This document shows positions 17,308-26,927 of a stretch of DNA of 48,070 nucleotides, piece by piece. This DNA comes from Azotobacter paspali (GTDB lineage: Bacteria > Pseudomonadota > Gammaproteobacteria > Pseudomonadales > Pseudomonadaceae), in NCBI RefSeq assembly GCF_042434745.1, contig NZ_JBHLSS010000151.1; one strand, 5' to 3'. A program made the translations under genes and the position numbers. The notes under the pieces were generated by a model. That model was not told the origin of the DNA. It did not search any database and worked only from the letters and a program-made list of their open reading frames with translations. How positions within the stretch are numbered: position 1 is the stretch's first letter; each line of letters opens with the position of its first letter.

Positions 17308-19749
17308 TTAAGCCTCGTGCGACGCTCTGTCCGGTACGGTTGGCAAAAGGAGCGCCAGCATGGACAGCAGGTCGCCGCTATTGGCCGGCTTGAGCAGGCA
17401 GGCATCGAACTCCAAATGCCCGGGCAAGGATGACGGACGCAGCGGAGGCGACGCCGAATACAGCAATACCGGCAGATCCGGCCAGCACCTACGCACTTCG
17501 GCGAGCACCATCCAACCGTTCATGCCGGGCATGAGCTGGTCGAGGATCAGCAGATCCACCGGCTCCTCCGCCAGCAGGGCCAGAGCCTCTTCGCCGCTAC
17601 CGCAGGCCAGTGGATCGTAGCCGTAGCCGGCCAGCAGTTCACGGAGCATTTCCCGACTGACGAGAACGTCGTCGACGATCAGTATCCGGCGATCGTGCCC
17701 TTCGCCGGCAGTCACGTGGCTTTCGATGTAGACCTGCTCCAGTTGCTGCTCGGCCGCCAGATCCAGCTCCAGGACGAAGCTGAACTGGCTGCCGCCCAGA
17801 TCCGACTCGTCGATCAGCAGGCGGCTGCCCATCGAACTCAGCAACTGGCGGACGATGTACAACCCGAGTCCGGAGCCCTCCCGGTCGCCGGCATTGCTGC
17901 CGCGACTGAAGGGTTCGAGCAACCGCTCACGATCGGCCACGGCGATGCCGATACCGCTGTCGGCCACGCTGAAATACAGCTTTACCCGTTCAGCCGTCAC
18001 CGACATCAGCGAAGCGACGTACAACACGATGCAGCCATCGCAGGTGAATTTTCCGGCATTGGCCAGAAGATTCACCAGAATCTGGCGCAGGCGGCGGAAA
18101 TCGGCGTTCACCAGCGGCGGCAGATCGTTGGCGAAATGACACTCCAGCCGGTTGTGATTACGCTCGGCGAGAAAACGTCCCTGCTCTTCGATCTCGCGCA
18201 GAAAACCGAACAGGTAGCCCGGCGCCACCAACAATTCCATCTGTTTCAGCTCGCCACGCGAATACTCCAGCAACTCGTCGATCAGTTCGAGCTGATGGCG
18301 CACACTGTGCTCGATCTGCCGCGAATAGTCGGTGAGCCCGGCCGGCCTCGCCTGCAACCGGCGCACATGCTCGAGCATGCCCTGCAGCGGCGAGCGCAGG
18401 TCGTGGCTGATCCGAGCCAGCAGCAGGTTCTGTCCGCGCAGGGAGTCGCGCAACTGGGCGGTGCGCACCTCCACGGCGTGCTCCAGACGCTCCTGCTCGG
18501 CCCGCTTGAGCTGCTCGATATCGTCCAGGACACGCTGCTCGCGGCCCCGGCTGCGCGCCGTCTGGCTGACTAGGGTGTAGCAGAGCAAGGCACCGCCATA
18601 CAGGGTCGACAGCGACAGCCACGCATATTCCGCCGGCGGACGGCTGGCCATGCCGAACAGGAAGGCATAGATCAACAGCACTTGCAGCAGGATCAGCCCC
18701 GGCACCAGGTAGCAGAACCAGTCGTAGGGCAACTTCTGCCGGTGTCCGACCAGGGTCGCGCCGGCGATCCCCAGCAAAGCCGCCACGACCGCCAACATGC
18801 TCGGCCAGGCTCCTGGAGCCAGCAGCTCGACTTCCGGCCAGAGTACATGGCCCACGGCTAGGCCGCCGATGGCGAGCTGGCAGCAGGTCAGGAAATACCC
18901 GCAGAAAGGCGGCTGCTGGCGCACCAGCAGGAGAATACGCAGGTAGGCGATGACCAGAATCCGTGTCAAGGCGCTGGAGAGCAGGATCGCCTTACCATCC
19001 CACTCCGTCGCCGTCGGCCACAAATAGACGAAACCATAGCCGGTGGCTAGTGCCACGCTTAGACAGTAGGCGAGCATCGACATGGCATGGACCACCAGCA
19101 GCGGCAGGCGGAAGATACGGCCCAGTGCCACGCTGAAAATCACCAGCAGCAGCACTATGCCGAAAACCAATCCATCGGCCAGGCTTTCCGCCATACGCTC
19201 TTTGAGCAGGCCAGTATGCGACAACAGCATCGGCTGCATGACGAATGCGTAATCGCTGGCCAGACGCAACCACAGGACCTTGCTCGCCCCCGCCGGCAAC
19301 CCCACCTCGAACGCCGGCAGGCGTATCGGCATGGTCCACTCGGCCAGAGGATACCAGGCTCCGGCGACCTGGCGACTCCAGCCGTCCGCTTCTTGCTGAT
19401 AGAGAATCATGTCGCGGGCTTGCGCCGAGCCGGGGAACAGCCACCATTGGCACGCCTGGCCGGTGCGGTTTTCCAGTTCCAGGCGCAACCAAAACGCCGA
19501 CCGGCTGTAACCCGGGGCCAGCAGATGCGCCGTCGCGGTCGACAAACGCTCCTCGGGCAAAGCCAGGATCTGCTCCAGGCGCATGTCCGCCCACGCATCC
19601 TCGAACACCTGTAGCCAGGGTTGCAGCGCCAGGCGCTCCAGGTCGCACGACACAAGGGACAGCGATTCGCTCCAGGCCATCGGCAGGTACAGCAGCAATG
19701 ACAGCAACAGCCAGCCGCGACCGCTCCTCCTACCCCTGCCGCCAGCCAT
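17308..19749 (-). CDS. 7TM-DISM hybrid sensor histidine kinase
   Basis: This 813-residue hybrid kinase has a signal peptide (about 12-28), a periplasmic 7TMR-DISMED2-like sensor domain (about 35-165), and about seven transmembrane segments (about 185-400). A coiled linker leads to HisKA with ISHDLRSPLQ (His near 449), HATPase_c (NLLANAGKF, VADSGIGI, GSGLGLYIV), and a C-terminal receiver with D737 in LLILDQLMPGMNG. ATG 19749 was chosen over the adjacent ATG 19752 because AAGGAAGG stands five bases from it. DISMED2 domains are thought to bind carbohydrate-like ligands. The likely partner is the REC-AraC regulator at 15466-16251. Confidence 0.92.
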   Translation of the reverse strand: MAGGRGRRSGRGWLLLSLLLYLPMAWSESLSLVSCDLERLALQPWLQVFEDAWADMRLEQILALPEERLSTATAHLLAPGYSRSAFWLRLELENRTGQACQWWLFPGSAQARDMILYQQEADGWSRQVAGAWYPLAEWTMPIRLPAFEVGLPAGASKVLWLRLASDYAFVMQPMLLSHTGLLKERMAESLADGLVFGIVLLLVIFSVALGRIFRLPLLVVHAMSMLAYCLSVALATGYGFVYLWPTATEWDGKAILLSSALTRILVIAYLRILLLVRQQPPFCGYFLTCCQLAIGGLAVGHVLWPEVELLAPGAWPSMLAVVAALLGIAGATLVGHRQKLPYDWFCYLVPGLILLQVLLIYAFLFGMASRPPAEYAWLSLSTLYGGALLCYTLVSQTARSRGREQRVLDDIEQLKRAEQERLEHAVEVRTAQLRDSLRGQNLLLARISHDLRSPLQGMLEHVRRLQARPAGLTDYSRQIEHSVRHQLELIDELLEYSRGELKQMELLVAPGYLFGFLREIEEQGRFLAERNHNRLECHFANDLPPLVNADFRRLRQILVNLLANAGKFTCDGCIVLYVASLMSVTAERVKLYFSVADSGIGIAVADRERLLEPFSRGSNAGDREGSGLGLYIVRQLLSSMGSRLLIDESDLGGSQFSFVLELDLAAEQQLEQVYIESHVTAGEGHDRRILIVDDVLVSREMLRELLAGYGYDPLACGSGEEALALLAEEPVDLLILDQLMPGMNGWMVLAEVRRCWPDLPVLLYSASPPLRPSSLPGHLEFDACLLKPANSGDLLSMLALLLPTVPDRASHEA

Positions 19750-20245
19750 CATAACCTTCCTTGTGCATGACTCTGTTTTCCGGAAACGAACCTCGCGGTC
19801 CGCCTCGACCATCCCGCCCGCGCAGAGCGGCTCGGGAGCGGACCGCTATTCCCGTTCGGAGAGGCTTGTGAAAAGTACTCGACTTCCACCAGGGACGGCT
19901 GGCCTCAGGCGAGCGCGGGCGCCATTCCCCGTCCCCGGCCATCGCTCAGCGAAAGTCGGTGCCGACAGGCGAAATAGAGGACTCTGCACCCATACAGGAT
20001 CATCGATGCGTGGTAGCGGCTGTATCCGGCCGGCATATTTGGCAAGACTTCACGACTATCCTTGCAAAACATCGCGCCCATCAAGCAGCGGCGTATGCCT
20101 TGCGCGGCAGTATCGGCCCGTTTCGCCTACAACTGTTTTGCCGGTGCGAAATTTACCTCTGCGCGAAGGAGTGCTCCGAACATCGCCAAGGCCCGCCTCC
20201 CCGACTCGATCAAGCGTCTCTCCGCGAGGCAGTCGTCCTATCCAT
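19750..20245. other. 496-base gap without a recognised gene
   Basis: The gap lies between the hybrid-kinase start and the stop of the L,D-transpeptidase gene, both on the minus strand. A plus-strand open frame at 19959-20312 runs antisense into the transpeptidase gene and shows no domain or ribosome site. No convincing promoter, terminator or repeat was found; the kinase promoter must lie in its left part. Confidence 0.4.
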
Positions 20246-20956
20246 TCAGCCGCCCACTCCCGCCGTCGACGCCAGGATGGCGGCGACCCGCGACGGCCGG
20301 CAGTTCAGGTAGAGGGACGAGGCCAGCCACTTCTGGTCGGGATAGTAGGAAAACACGAACTGTCCACCCTTGAGGCTGTCGACCACCATACGCGCCACTT
20401 CCGGGCGTACCGCCGGGCAGCCGTGGCTGCGCCCGAGGCGTCCTTCGCGGGCGATCCAGGCCGGACTCACGTAGTGGGCGGCATGGATGACGATGGCCCG
20501 CTCGCGCGCGCGGTCGTTGATCCCCGGTTCGAGGCCGTCCATGCGCAGCGAGTAGCCGTGCTGCCCTTCGTAGCTTTCCTGGGTGCGGAACAGGCCGATG
20601 CTCGACTGATGGCTGCCTTCGGCGTTGGAGAAGCGCGTAGCGTAGTTCTCGCCGGAGTTCTGGCCGTGGGCGACGAAATCCTCCAGCAGCAGCAGCCTGC
20701 GCTCCAGATCGAAAATCCACAGCCGGCGCTCGGACGAGGGCAGGGAAAAGTCGATCACCGCCAGACGCTTGGCCGGCGCCGAGCCGTTGTTGATGGCGCA
20801 CTGCATGGCCGCCAGGGCGCTGTCCAGCACCTCGCGGTTCAGTTTCGGGGCAGCCCTGGACAGGCCATCGAGCAGGAAACGAGAAGCCGGTGCCGCGTGG
20901 ACGGATACGGAAAACCCCGCCAGCGCCAGAACGAGCAACCGGAAAAGAGTAAACAT
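20246..20956 (-). CDS. Secreted L,D-transpeptidase-like protein (YkuD_2 type)
   Basis: The 236-residue protein has a signal peptide cleaved near SVHAAP (about residue 22) and a YkuD_2-type catalytic domain: VIHAAHYVSPAW with the His, then RLGRSHGCPAVRPEV with catalytic Cys180. Such proteins act on the peptide stems of murein in the periplasm, either making 3-3 crosslinks or attaching partners; activity in this subfamily is little studied. ATG 20956 is preceded by GAGGCG. It is divergent from a second, LdtD-like transpeptidase gene, with 136 bases between starts that would hold both promoters. Confidence 0.85.
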   Translation of the reverse strand: MFTLFRLLVLALAGFSVSVHAAPASRFLLDGLSRAAPKLNREVLDSALAAMQCAINNGSAPAKRLAVIDFSLPSSERRLWIFDLERRLLLLEDFVAHGQNSGENYATRFSNAEGSHQSSIGLFRTQESYEGQHGYSLRMDGLEPGINDRARERAIVIHAAHYVSPAWIAREGRLGRSHGCPAVRPEVARMVVDSLKGGQFVFSYYPDQKWLASSLYLNCRPSRVAAILASTAGVGG

Positions 20957-21092
20957 GAAAAACGCGCCTCTTTTTCTTTAAAGTTTCTTGGGTTACATGG
21001 CGAACGATCGAAACGCCCCTTTGCCTCTCCGGGCGATTGGGTTGATGATGCGCGCCACATGATTGCAGTCTAGCCGGCAACCTGCGATCCGA

Positions 21093-22733
21093 ATGTTCTG
21101 CAGGCTTGGGAGCCAGCCATTGTATAAAACGTGCACAGCCGTGTTAACCGGCCTCTTTCTTCTGACCACCGAGCTCGCCCTGGCGGCCCCGGATACCCTG
21201 CCACCCGGCGACGAATCGCTTCAGCAACAACTGGCGCAGCCATCGCTGAGCTGCGCCTCCCCAGCCGTCGAACTCGACGCCTTCGACCAGGAGGCGCTGT
21301 CGGCCTTCTATCGCCAGCTCGGCGACCAGCGCGTCTGGACACACGATGGCCGCCTGGAAAGACTGCTCGAACAGCTCGAGCAACTGGCCGACGACGGCCT
21401 GGACCCGACCAACTACCAGCTCGCAACCCTACGCCGGCTGGCCGACGACCCGGCCGGCCATCCGCAGCGCAGCGCCTGCGCCGACGCCCTGGCCACCCAT
21501 GCTTACCTGCAAGCCCTGCGCCACCTTGCTTATGGCCGGCTCGACCAAGCCCGGGTGGAGCCGCTTTGGCATGCCCCGGACAGCTCCGCGCCGGCATCGC
21601 CCGCACTGTTTCCCGCCTTCGCCGCGACCCGTCTGGACGATCTGCCCGCCGCCTTCGCCGAAGCCCGTCCGGACTTCGAACCCTACCGGGCGCTGCGCCA
21701 CGCCTACGCGGAACTGCGCCGCAATGCGCCACGCGCCTGGCGGTTCATGCCGGACGGCAGCCTGCTGCGCCCAGGCATGACGGACAAGCGCGTCCCCCTA
21801 CTCGAACAGCGCCTGGCCGCCGAAGGCTATCTGAGCGAGCGGGCCTCCGGCCGCGACCGCCAACGCTACACGCCGCAATTGGTCGAGGCCATGAAGCGCT
21901 TCCAGGCCCGGCACTTCCTCGACGACGACGGCGTCGTCGGCCCGGCCACCCTGACGGAACTGAACGTCACGCCCGCCGAGCGCCTGGCGCAGGTCCGCGT
22001 CAATCTCGAGCGCTTCCGCTGGCTCGCCCGGGAGATGGAGCCGACCCTGTTGCTGGTGGATGTCGCCGGCGCCCAGTTGACCTTCTTCCACGACCATCAG
22101 CCGCGCTGGCAGACGCGCACCCAGGTGGGGCGGCCGACCCGCCCCACGCCGCTGCTAAAGTCGCAGGTCACCCACCTGACCCTGAATCCGACCTGGACCG
22201 TACCGCCGACTATCCTGCGCGAGGACAAGCTGCCGCAGATCCGCCGCGACATCGGCTTTCTGGCCAGCCAGAACCTCCGGGTGATCGACCTTCAGGGCAA
22301 GGAGCTCAACCCGAGCAACGTCGACTGGCACAACCCCAGCGGCATCATGCTTCGCCAGGACCCCGGCCCGCACAACCCGCTGGGGCGGATCGCCATCCGC
22401 TTCCCCAACCCTTTCGCCGTGTACCTGCACGACACGCCAAGCCAGCACCTGTTCGCCAAGGAGACGCGGACCTTGAGTTCCGGCTGCGTCCGCGTGGAGC
22501 GGGCAATGCAACTCACCGACCTGCTGCTGGAAGGCAGCAACCCGGCCGAACGCCAGCGCTTCGAAGAAATCCTCGCCAGCGGCAAGACCCGCAACCTGAA
22601 CCTGCCCAGGCCGGTGCCGATCCTGCTGGCCTACTGGACCGTCCAGGTCGACGACGACGGCCAGCTGGTCTTCCGCCCGGATATCTATGCCTATGACGGC
22701 AAGCTCGTCGCGGCGCTGAACGCCTCGCGCTGA
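21093..22733 (+). CDS. L,D-transpeptidase, YcbB/LdtD type
   Basis: The 546-residue periplasmic protein has an N-terminal signal segment (CTAVLTGLFLLTTELALA), a scaffold domain (about 40-210), a peptidoglycan-binding repeat (about 225-300, with VEAMKRFQARHFLDDDGVVG), and a YkuD catalytic domain with HDTPSQHLF and SSGCVRVE (catalytic Cys near 465). This is the order of the YcbB/LdtD murein 3-3 crosslinking enzymes. ATG 21093 was chosen; a TTG at 21063 is open but would push the signal peptide inward. It is divergent from the gene at 20246-20956. Confidence 0.88.
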   Translation: MFCRLGSQPLYKTCTAVLTGLFLLTTELALAAPDTLPPGDESLQQQLAQPSLSCASPAVELDAFDQEALSAFYRQLGDQRVWTHDGRLERLLEQLEQLADDGLDPTNYQLATLRRLADDPAGHPQRSACADALATHAYLQALRHLAYGRLDQARVEPLWHAPDSSAPASPALFPAFAATRLDDLPAAFAEARPDFEPYRALRHAYAELRRNAPRAWRFMPDGSLLRPGMTDKRVPLLEQRLAAEGYLSERASGRDRQRYTPQLVEAMKRFQARHFLDDDGVVGPATLTELNVTPAERLAQVRVNLERFRWLAREMEPTLLLVDVAGAQLTFFHDHQPRWQTRTQVGRPTRPTPLLKSQVTHLTLNPTWTVPPTILREDKLPQIRRDIGFLASQNLRVIDLQGKELNPSNVDWHNPSGIMLRQDPGPHNPLGRIAIRFPNPFAVYLHDTPSQHLFAKETRTLSSGCVRVERAMQLTDLLLEGSNPAERQRFEEILASGKTRNLNLPRPVPILLAYWTVQVDDDGQLVFRPDIYAYDGKLVAALNASR

Positions 22734-22754
22734 ACGGCACATGCCTGTCGCCGG

Positions 22755-24581
22755 TTAGAAACGCACGCCGAGGCTCAGCAGCAGAAAGTCGCGGTCCGCC
22801 AGGGTGCTGTACTCGCCGCCGAAGAAGTCGGTATAGGACAGCCCGGCGCTGTAGGTGTCCAGGTAGACGGCGTCCAGGCCGAGGCCGAACGCCTTGCGAC
22901 CTTCGACGAAGTTGCCGTCGGGACCGGGAGAATAACCATCCACGTCGTGGGACCAGGCGATGCCCGGCTCAAGGTCCAGGCCCGGCAGGACATCGCGGTA
23001 CTCCCAGGTCGCGCGCAGCCGGTAGCCCCAGGAGTCGCGGGTGGTGAAGCCGTCGCTCTCGCAATGCCGAGCAAGGTTCTTCTGCGAGCGGCCGGCCAGC
23101 AGGGCGGCGTTCTGCGCCTGGCAGGCGCCGTCCGGCAAGGGTCCGGCGCCGAACAGCGGATCGCGGCCGTAGTGCAGCTCGCGCGTCCCTTCCAGACCGC
23201 CGACGTGGGTCCAGCCGACCTCCCCTTCCAGGGTCAGACGGCTGGCGCCCATGGCGGCATCCAGTTCCTGGCTGAAACCGGTCTGCACCTGGATGATCTC
23301 CTTGCGCCGGTAGCCGTGGATATCCTGTCCAGCGGTCGCCTGCAGGAGCGCCGCGTCCGACTCCAGCGGCGTCAGGGTGGCGCCGAGAAGATCGTTGATA
23401 TTGATCTGTACCGGGGCGTTCGGCCGGTAGCTCAATTCGCCGCGCCAGCGGGTCCCCGTCGCCAGCGTGGTGGCGAAGCCCAGGCCGAACAGGCGGATAT
23501 CCTCGGGGTACTCGGCGAAGTAGCGGGCGTTGCCGGCCGCCGCCAGCGGCCGCAGGCCCGCCGGTAGGTTCGCGGCGAACGCCGCCGGGCCGGCGGCAAC
23601 GGTGCTGAAGATCGCCGTGCGGCTGTGGTAGCTCATGAAGTAGGCGGAGAACTCGGTGTCCAGCGGTTCGGAGAAATAACGCAGGGCGATCCCCCACTGG
23701 CCACCGTCGCGGGCATCGCGGTCGCCGCCACGGCGTACCAGCACGCCTTCGTCGGGCGAGGTCCAGGCGACGCCCTTGGCCTCGAGTGCGGCGATCTCGG
23801 CCGCGCTCAGGGTGCTGGCTTGGCCGAGCACCGCCAGATTGCGGTCGCAGCCGTCGGCCAGCATGTCCACCTGAGAAAAGAAGGTGCCGCAGTTGTCGCT
23901 CAAGCTCTGGTCCCAAGCCAGTTGGTAGAAGGCCTCCAGCGTGAAGGCGGCGTTGAGGCTCTGGGCGAGATGCAGCAGGGCGACCGGCAGCCGTCCTTCG
24001 CGGATTTCGGCAACGGGGCGCTGGAAAGTCCGCGCATCCAGAGGATTGATCGCATCGATGCCGCCCTGCAGGAACAGGCCTTCGCCCCAGTTCACCACCT
24101 GCCGACCGAGACGCAGGGAGCCCGGTAGTTCGCCGACGAGGTAGTTGCGATAGACGAAGGCATCCAGCAGCCGGGCGCCGGAGGCACGCACCCCCTCCTT
24201 GCGGTTGCTGTCGTCGATGTCCCGGAACGGACGCCGCTCGTCCTTCAGCTCGAAGTCGTACCAGTAGTCGCCGCGCAGGAACAGACCGTCATCGCCACGC
24301 TTGAACTCCAGGCCGTGCACTCCGCGCAGGCGCTTGGCGAAGGTTTCGCCGCGCTTGAAGTTGCGCCGGCCGTCGTCGCTGATCGGCGACAGGGCACGCC
24401 CACCGCCGGCGCCGATCAGATCCTTGTCCCTCCTGGCCGTCGACCAGGCCGCCTCCAGCGACAGGCTGGAATCGAGCTGTCCCTCGATCGAGCCGATATT
24501 GAAGCTCACGGCGCCGGCCGGCATCGCCAGCGAGACGACGCAGGCGGCGGCCAGGTAGCGAAGGACGGAAAGGGATGACAT
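22755..24581 (-). CDS. DUF1302-family outer-membrane beta-barrel protein
   Basis: The 608-residue protein has a signal peptide (YLAAACVVSLAMPAGA), then the DUF1302 pattern: NIGSIEGQLDSSLSLEA, YRNYLVGELPGSLRLGRQ followed by VNWGEG, and many alternating amphipathic strands. It ends in LSLGVRF, the terminal Phe typical of outer-membrane barrels. DUF1302 genes are usually paired with a DUF1329 gene; none is present here. Function is unknown, though members are linked to lipid or hydrophobic-compound handling. ATG 24581 has GGAG upstream. It is convergent with the transpeptidase gene (21-base gap). Confidence 0.85.
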   Translation of the reverse strand: MSSLSVLRYLAAACVVSLAMPAGAVSFNIGSIEGQLDSSLSLEAAWSTARRDKDLIGAGGGRALSPISDDGRRNFKRGETFAKRLRGVHGLEFKRGDDGLFLRGDYWYDFELKDERRPFRDIDDSNRKEGVRASGARLLDAFVYRNYLVGELPGSLRLGRQVVNWGEGLFLQGGIDAINPLDARTFQRPVAEIREGRLPVALLHLAQSLNAAFTLEAFYQLAWDQSLSDNCGTFFSQVDMLADGCDRNLAVLGQASTLSAAEIAALEAKGVAWTSPDEGVLVRRGGDRDARDGGQWGIALRYFSEPLDTEFSAYFMSYHSRTAIFSTVAAGPAAFAANLPAGLRPLAAAGNARYFAEYPEDIRLFGLGFATTLATGTRWRGELSYRPNAPVQININDLLGATLTPLESDAALLQATAGQDIHGYRRKEIIQVQTGFSQELDAAMGASRLTLEGEVGWTHVGGLEGTRELHYGRDPLFGAGPLPDGACQAQNAALLAGRSQKNLARHCESDGFTTRDSWGYRLRATWEYRDVLPGLDLEPGIAWSHDVDGYSPGPDGNFVEGRKAFGLGLDAVYLDTYSAGLSYTDFFGGEYSTLADRDFLLLSLGVRF

Positions 24582-24744
24582 CGCGGCACTCCAGGATGGG
24601 CCATGGTGCTTTGCCCCGACGGGCAAAGCCTCTATTGTTCCCGCCTCCTGCGGACCGCCGCCACCCCGAAACGCCTTTCGCGCCGAATAGAACATCTCTG
24701 TTAGGCTCCCCGATTGCCCCACTCCTCCAGCCAAGGAACCTTCG

Positions 24745-25707
24745 ATGAACGCACGCCGCGCCGTCTTTCTCGATCATGCCTCCCTCGATCTCGGCGACCT
24801 CGATCTCTCCCCGTTGCGCCAGGCTTTCGACGAGTTAGTGCTGCACGACGCCAGCAACGCCGGCGAGGTGGCCGGACGGCTGCGCGGCGTGCGGGTGGCG
24901 ATCGCCAACAAGGTATTGCTGGACGCGGACACCTTCGCCGCCTGTCCCGACCTGGAGCTAGTGCTGGTCACCGCCACCGGCACCAACAACATCGATCTTG
25001 TCGCCGCCCGGAGCCATGGCGTGACGGTGTGCAACTGCCAGGGCTACGGCACGCCCTCGGTGGCCCAGCACACCCTGATGCTGCTGCTCGCCCTGGCCAC
25101 CCGCCTGCCCGATTACCAGACGGCGATCCGCGCCGGCCGCTGGCAGCAGGCGGCGCAGTTCTGCCTGCTGGACTTCCCCATCGTCGAACTGGAGGGCAAG
25201 ACCCTCGGCCTGCTCGGCCACGGCGAACTGGGCAGCGCCGTCGCCCGGCTCGCCGAAGCCTTCGGCATGCGCGTACTGCTCGGCCAGTTGCCGGGCCGTC
25301 CCGAACGCGCCGACCGCCTGCCGCTGGCCGAGCTGCTGCCGCAGGTCGATGCACTGACCCTGCACTGCCCGCTGACCGAGCAGACCCGCAACCTGATCGG
25401 CGCCGAACAATTGCAGGCGATGAAGCCCAGCGCCTTCCTGGTCAATACCGGCCGCGGCGGACTGGTCGACGAGCAGGCGTTGGCCGACACCCTGCGCTGC
25501 GGCCACCTGGGCGGCGCGGCCTGCGACGTGCTCAGCGAGGAACCGCCACGCAACGGCAATCCGCTGCTGGCGCCGGATATCCCGCGGCTGATACTTACTC
25601 CGCATAGCGCCTGGGGCAGCCGCGAGGCGCGTCAGCGCATCGTCGGCCAATTGGCGGAAAACGCCCTGGCCTATTTCGCCGGCACACCGAAGCGCCGGGT
25701 CGCCTGA
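24745..25707 (+). CDS. hprA: D-2-hydroxyacid dehydrogenase (glycerate/hydroxypyruvate type)
   Basis: This 320-residue NAD(P)-dependent dehydrogenase probably interconverts hydroxypyruvate and glycerate. It has the nucleotide motif GLLGHGELG (GxGxxG) in the middle and the catalytic set Arg in VNTGRGGLVDE, Glu in DVLSEEPP and His in LTPHSAWGS. QGYGTPSVAQHTL is the substrate-loop region. AAGGAA lies ahead of ATG 24745. It is followed after 42 bases by rsmC, the same pairing as hprA (PA4626) and PA4627 in P. aeruginosa, recalled from memory. Confidence 0.88.
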   Translation: MNARRAVFLDHASLDLGDLDLSPLRQAFDELVLHDASNAGEVAGRLRGVRVAIANKVLLDADTFAACPDLELVLVTATGTNNIDLVAARSHGVTVCNCQGYGTPSVAQHTLMLLLALATRLPDYQTAIRAGRWQQAAQFCLLDFPIVELEGKTLGLLGHGELGSAVARLAEAFGMRVLLGQLPGRPERADRLPLAELLPQVDALTLHCPLTEQTRNLIGAEQLQAMKPSAFLVNTGRGGLVDEQALADTLRCGHLGGAACDVLSEEPPRNGNPLLAPDIPRLILTPHSAWGSREARQRIVGQLAENALAYFAGTPKRRVA

Positions 25708-25749
25708 ACGAGCGTCTGCTAAGCTGCGGGCTTTTTCCGAGGATATTCC

Positions 25750-26751
25750 ATGGACCCGCGTAGCGAAGTACTGTTGCGCCAGGTCGAGCTGCTCGGCGGC
25801 GAGCTGCTGCTGGCCGGCCTCCCGGCCGACGACCTGCTCGGCCGGCTGCCCGCCGCCCATGGCTGGAGCTGGCACGCCGGAGAGCATGCGACGCTGACCG
25901 CGCGCTTCGCCGGCCGCTGCCGGTTCGGCATCATCCCCGACGAGCGGCCCTTCGCCGCCGCCGTGCTGTTCCTGCCCAAGTCCGCCGAACTGACCCGCTA
26001 CCTGCTCGACAGCCTGGCCGCCCGCCTGCCCAGCGGCGAGTTGTACCTGGTGGGGGAAAAGCGCGGCGGCATCGAGAGCGCCGCCCGCCAGTTGCAGGCC
26101 TTCGGCCGGCCGCGCAAGCTGGACAGCGCCCGCCACTGCCAATTGTGGCAGGTGACGGTGGAGCAGGCGCCAGCACTTCCCGTACTGGAGGAGCGCGCCC
26201 AGCGCTATCGGCTACAGGCGACCGACGGCCCGCTCGAAGTGGTCAGCCTGCCCGGGGTGTTCAGCCATGGCCGCCTCGACCGCGGCACGGCCTTGCTCCT
26301 CGAACGGCTCGACAATCTGCCGCCGGGGGATCTGCTCGACTTCGGCTGCGGTACCGGGGTGCTCGGCGCGCTGCTCAAGCGGCGCTATCCGCAGAGCCGG
26401 GTGATCCTGCTGGACGTGGACGCCTTCGCCCTGGCCAGCAGTCGCCTGACCCTGGCGGCCAACGGCCTGGAAGCGCAGACAATCGCCGGCGACGGCATCC
26501 GGACCGCGCCCGACGGACTGGCGGCGATCGTCAGCAACCCGCCGTTCCACCAGGGCGTGCATACCGACTACCGGGCCACCGAGGACCTGCTGCGCGAGGC
26601 CGCTCGGCATCTGCGTCCCGGCGGCGAGCTGCGCCTGGTCGCCAACAGCTTCCTCAAGTATCCGCCGCTGATCGAGCGTCACCTCGGCCCCTGCCAGGTG
26701 CTCGCCGAAGGAAACGGCTTTCGCGTCTACCGCGCCGGACGGGAACGCTGA
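25750..26751 (+). CDS. rsmC: 16S rRNA guanine-N2 methyltransferase RsmC
   Basis: RsmC (333 aa) methylates G1207 of 16S rRNA in the small ribosomal subunit. It has the duplicated architecture: a degenerate N-terminal methyltransferase-like domain (about 1-150) and a catalytic C-terminal domain with the SAM motif LLDFGCGTGVLG, an acidic LDVDAFAL and the catalytic NPPFHQG. VFSHGRLDRGTALLLE is the RsmC-type linker block. The last bases overlap the direct repeat that flanks the inserted element immediately downstream, so the element landed right at the stop codon. Confidence 0.93.
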   Translation: MDPRSEVLLRQVELLGGELLLAGLPADDLLGRLPAAHGWSWHAGEHATLTARFAGRCRFGIIPDERPFAAAVLFLPKSAELTRYLLDSLAARLPSGELYLVGEKRGGIESAARQLQAFGRPRKLDSARHCQLWQVTVEQAPALPVLEERAQRYRLQATDGPLEVVSLPGVFSHGRLDRGTALLLERLDNLPPGDLLDFGCGTGVLGALLKRRYPQSRVILLDVDAFALASSRLTLAANGLEAQTIAGDGIRTAPDGLAAIVSNPPFHQGVHTDYRATEDLLREAARHLRPGGELRLVANSFLKYPPLIERHLGPCQVLAEGNGFRVYRAGRER

Positions 26752-26758
26752 ACTTGCC
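26750..26758. repeat. Left flanking direct repeat of element A
   Basis: GAACTTGCC here recurs exactly at 27490-27498 on the other side of element A. It has the form of a target-site duplication. It overlaps the rsmC stop codon. Confidence 0.65.
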
Positions 26759-26899
26759 AGGGCAATCGCATGAAATGCCTGCCCGATACTAGGCTGGAAA
26801 GGTTGTGTCCTTGGTCATTCCGGCGTGGTCTTCAGATCCAGTGCATTGGCTGCTTGCCGAGTGGTCGGATACCTTCTGTTTCGGCCCCCCGGCCGAGTC

Positions 26900-26927
26900 A
26901 CTTTTTCTTGCCTGGCCAAGAAAAAGT
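26900..26927. repeat. Long hairpin, left inner part of element A
   Basis: ACTTTTTCTTG at 26900-26910 pairs with CAAGAAAAAGT at 26917-26927 around a 6-base loop. It mirrors the hairpin at 27347-27372 near the other arm of element A. The A/T runs on both sides could also stop transcription in either direction. Confidence 0.7.

Noticed and set aside
19959..20312. 117-codon plus-strand frame in the gap before the L,D-transpeptidase gene
   Set aside because: Overlaps that gene antisense; no start signal and no domain.
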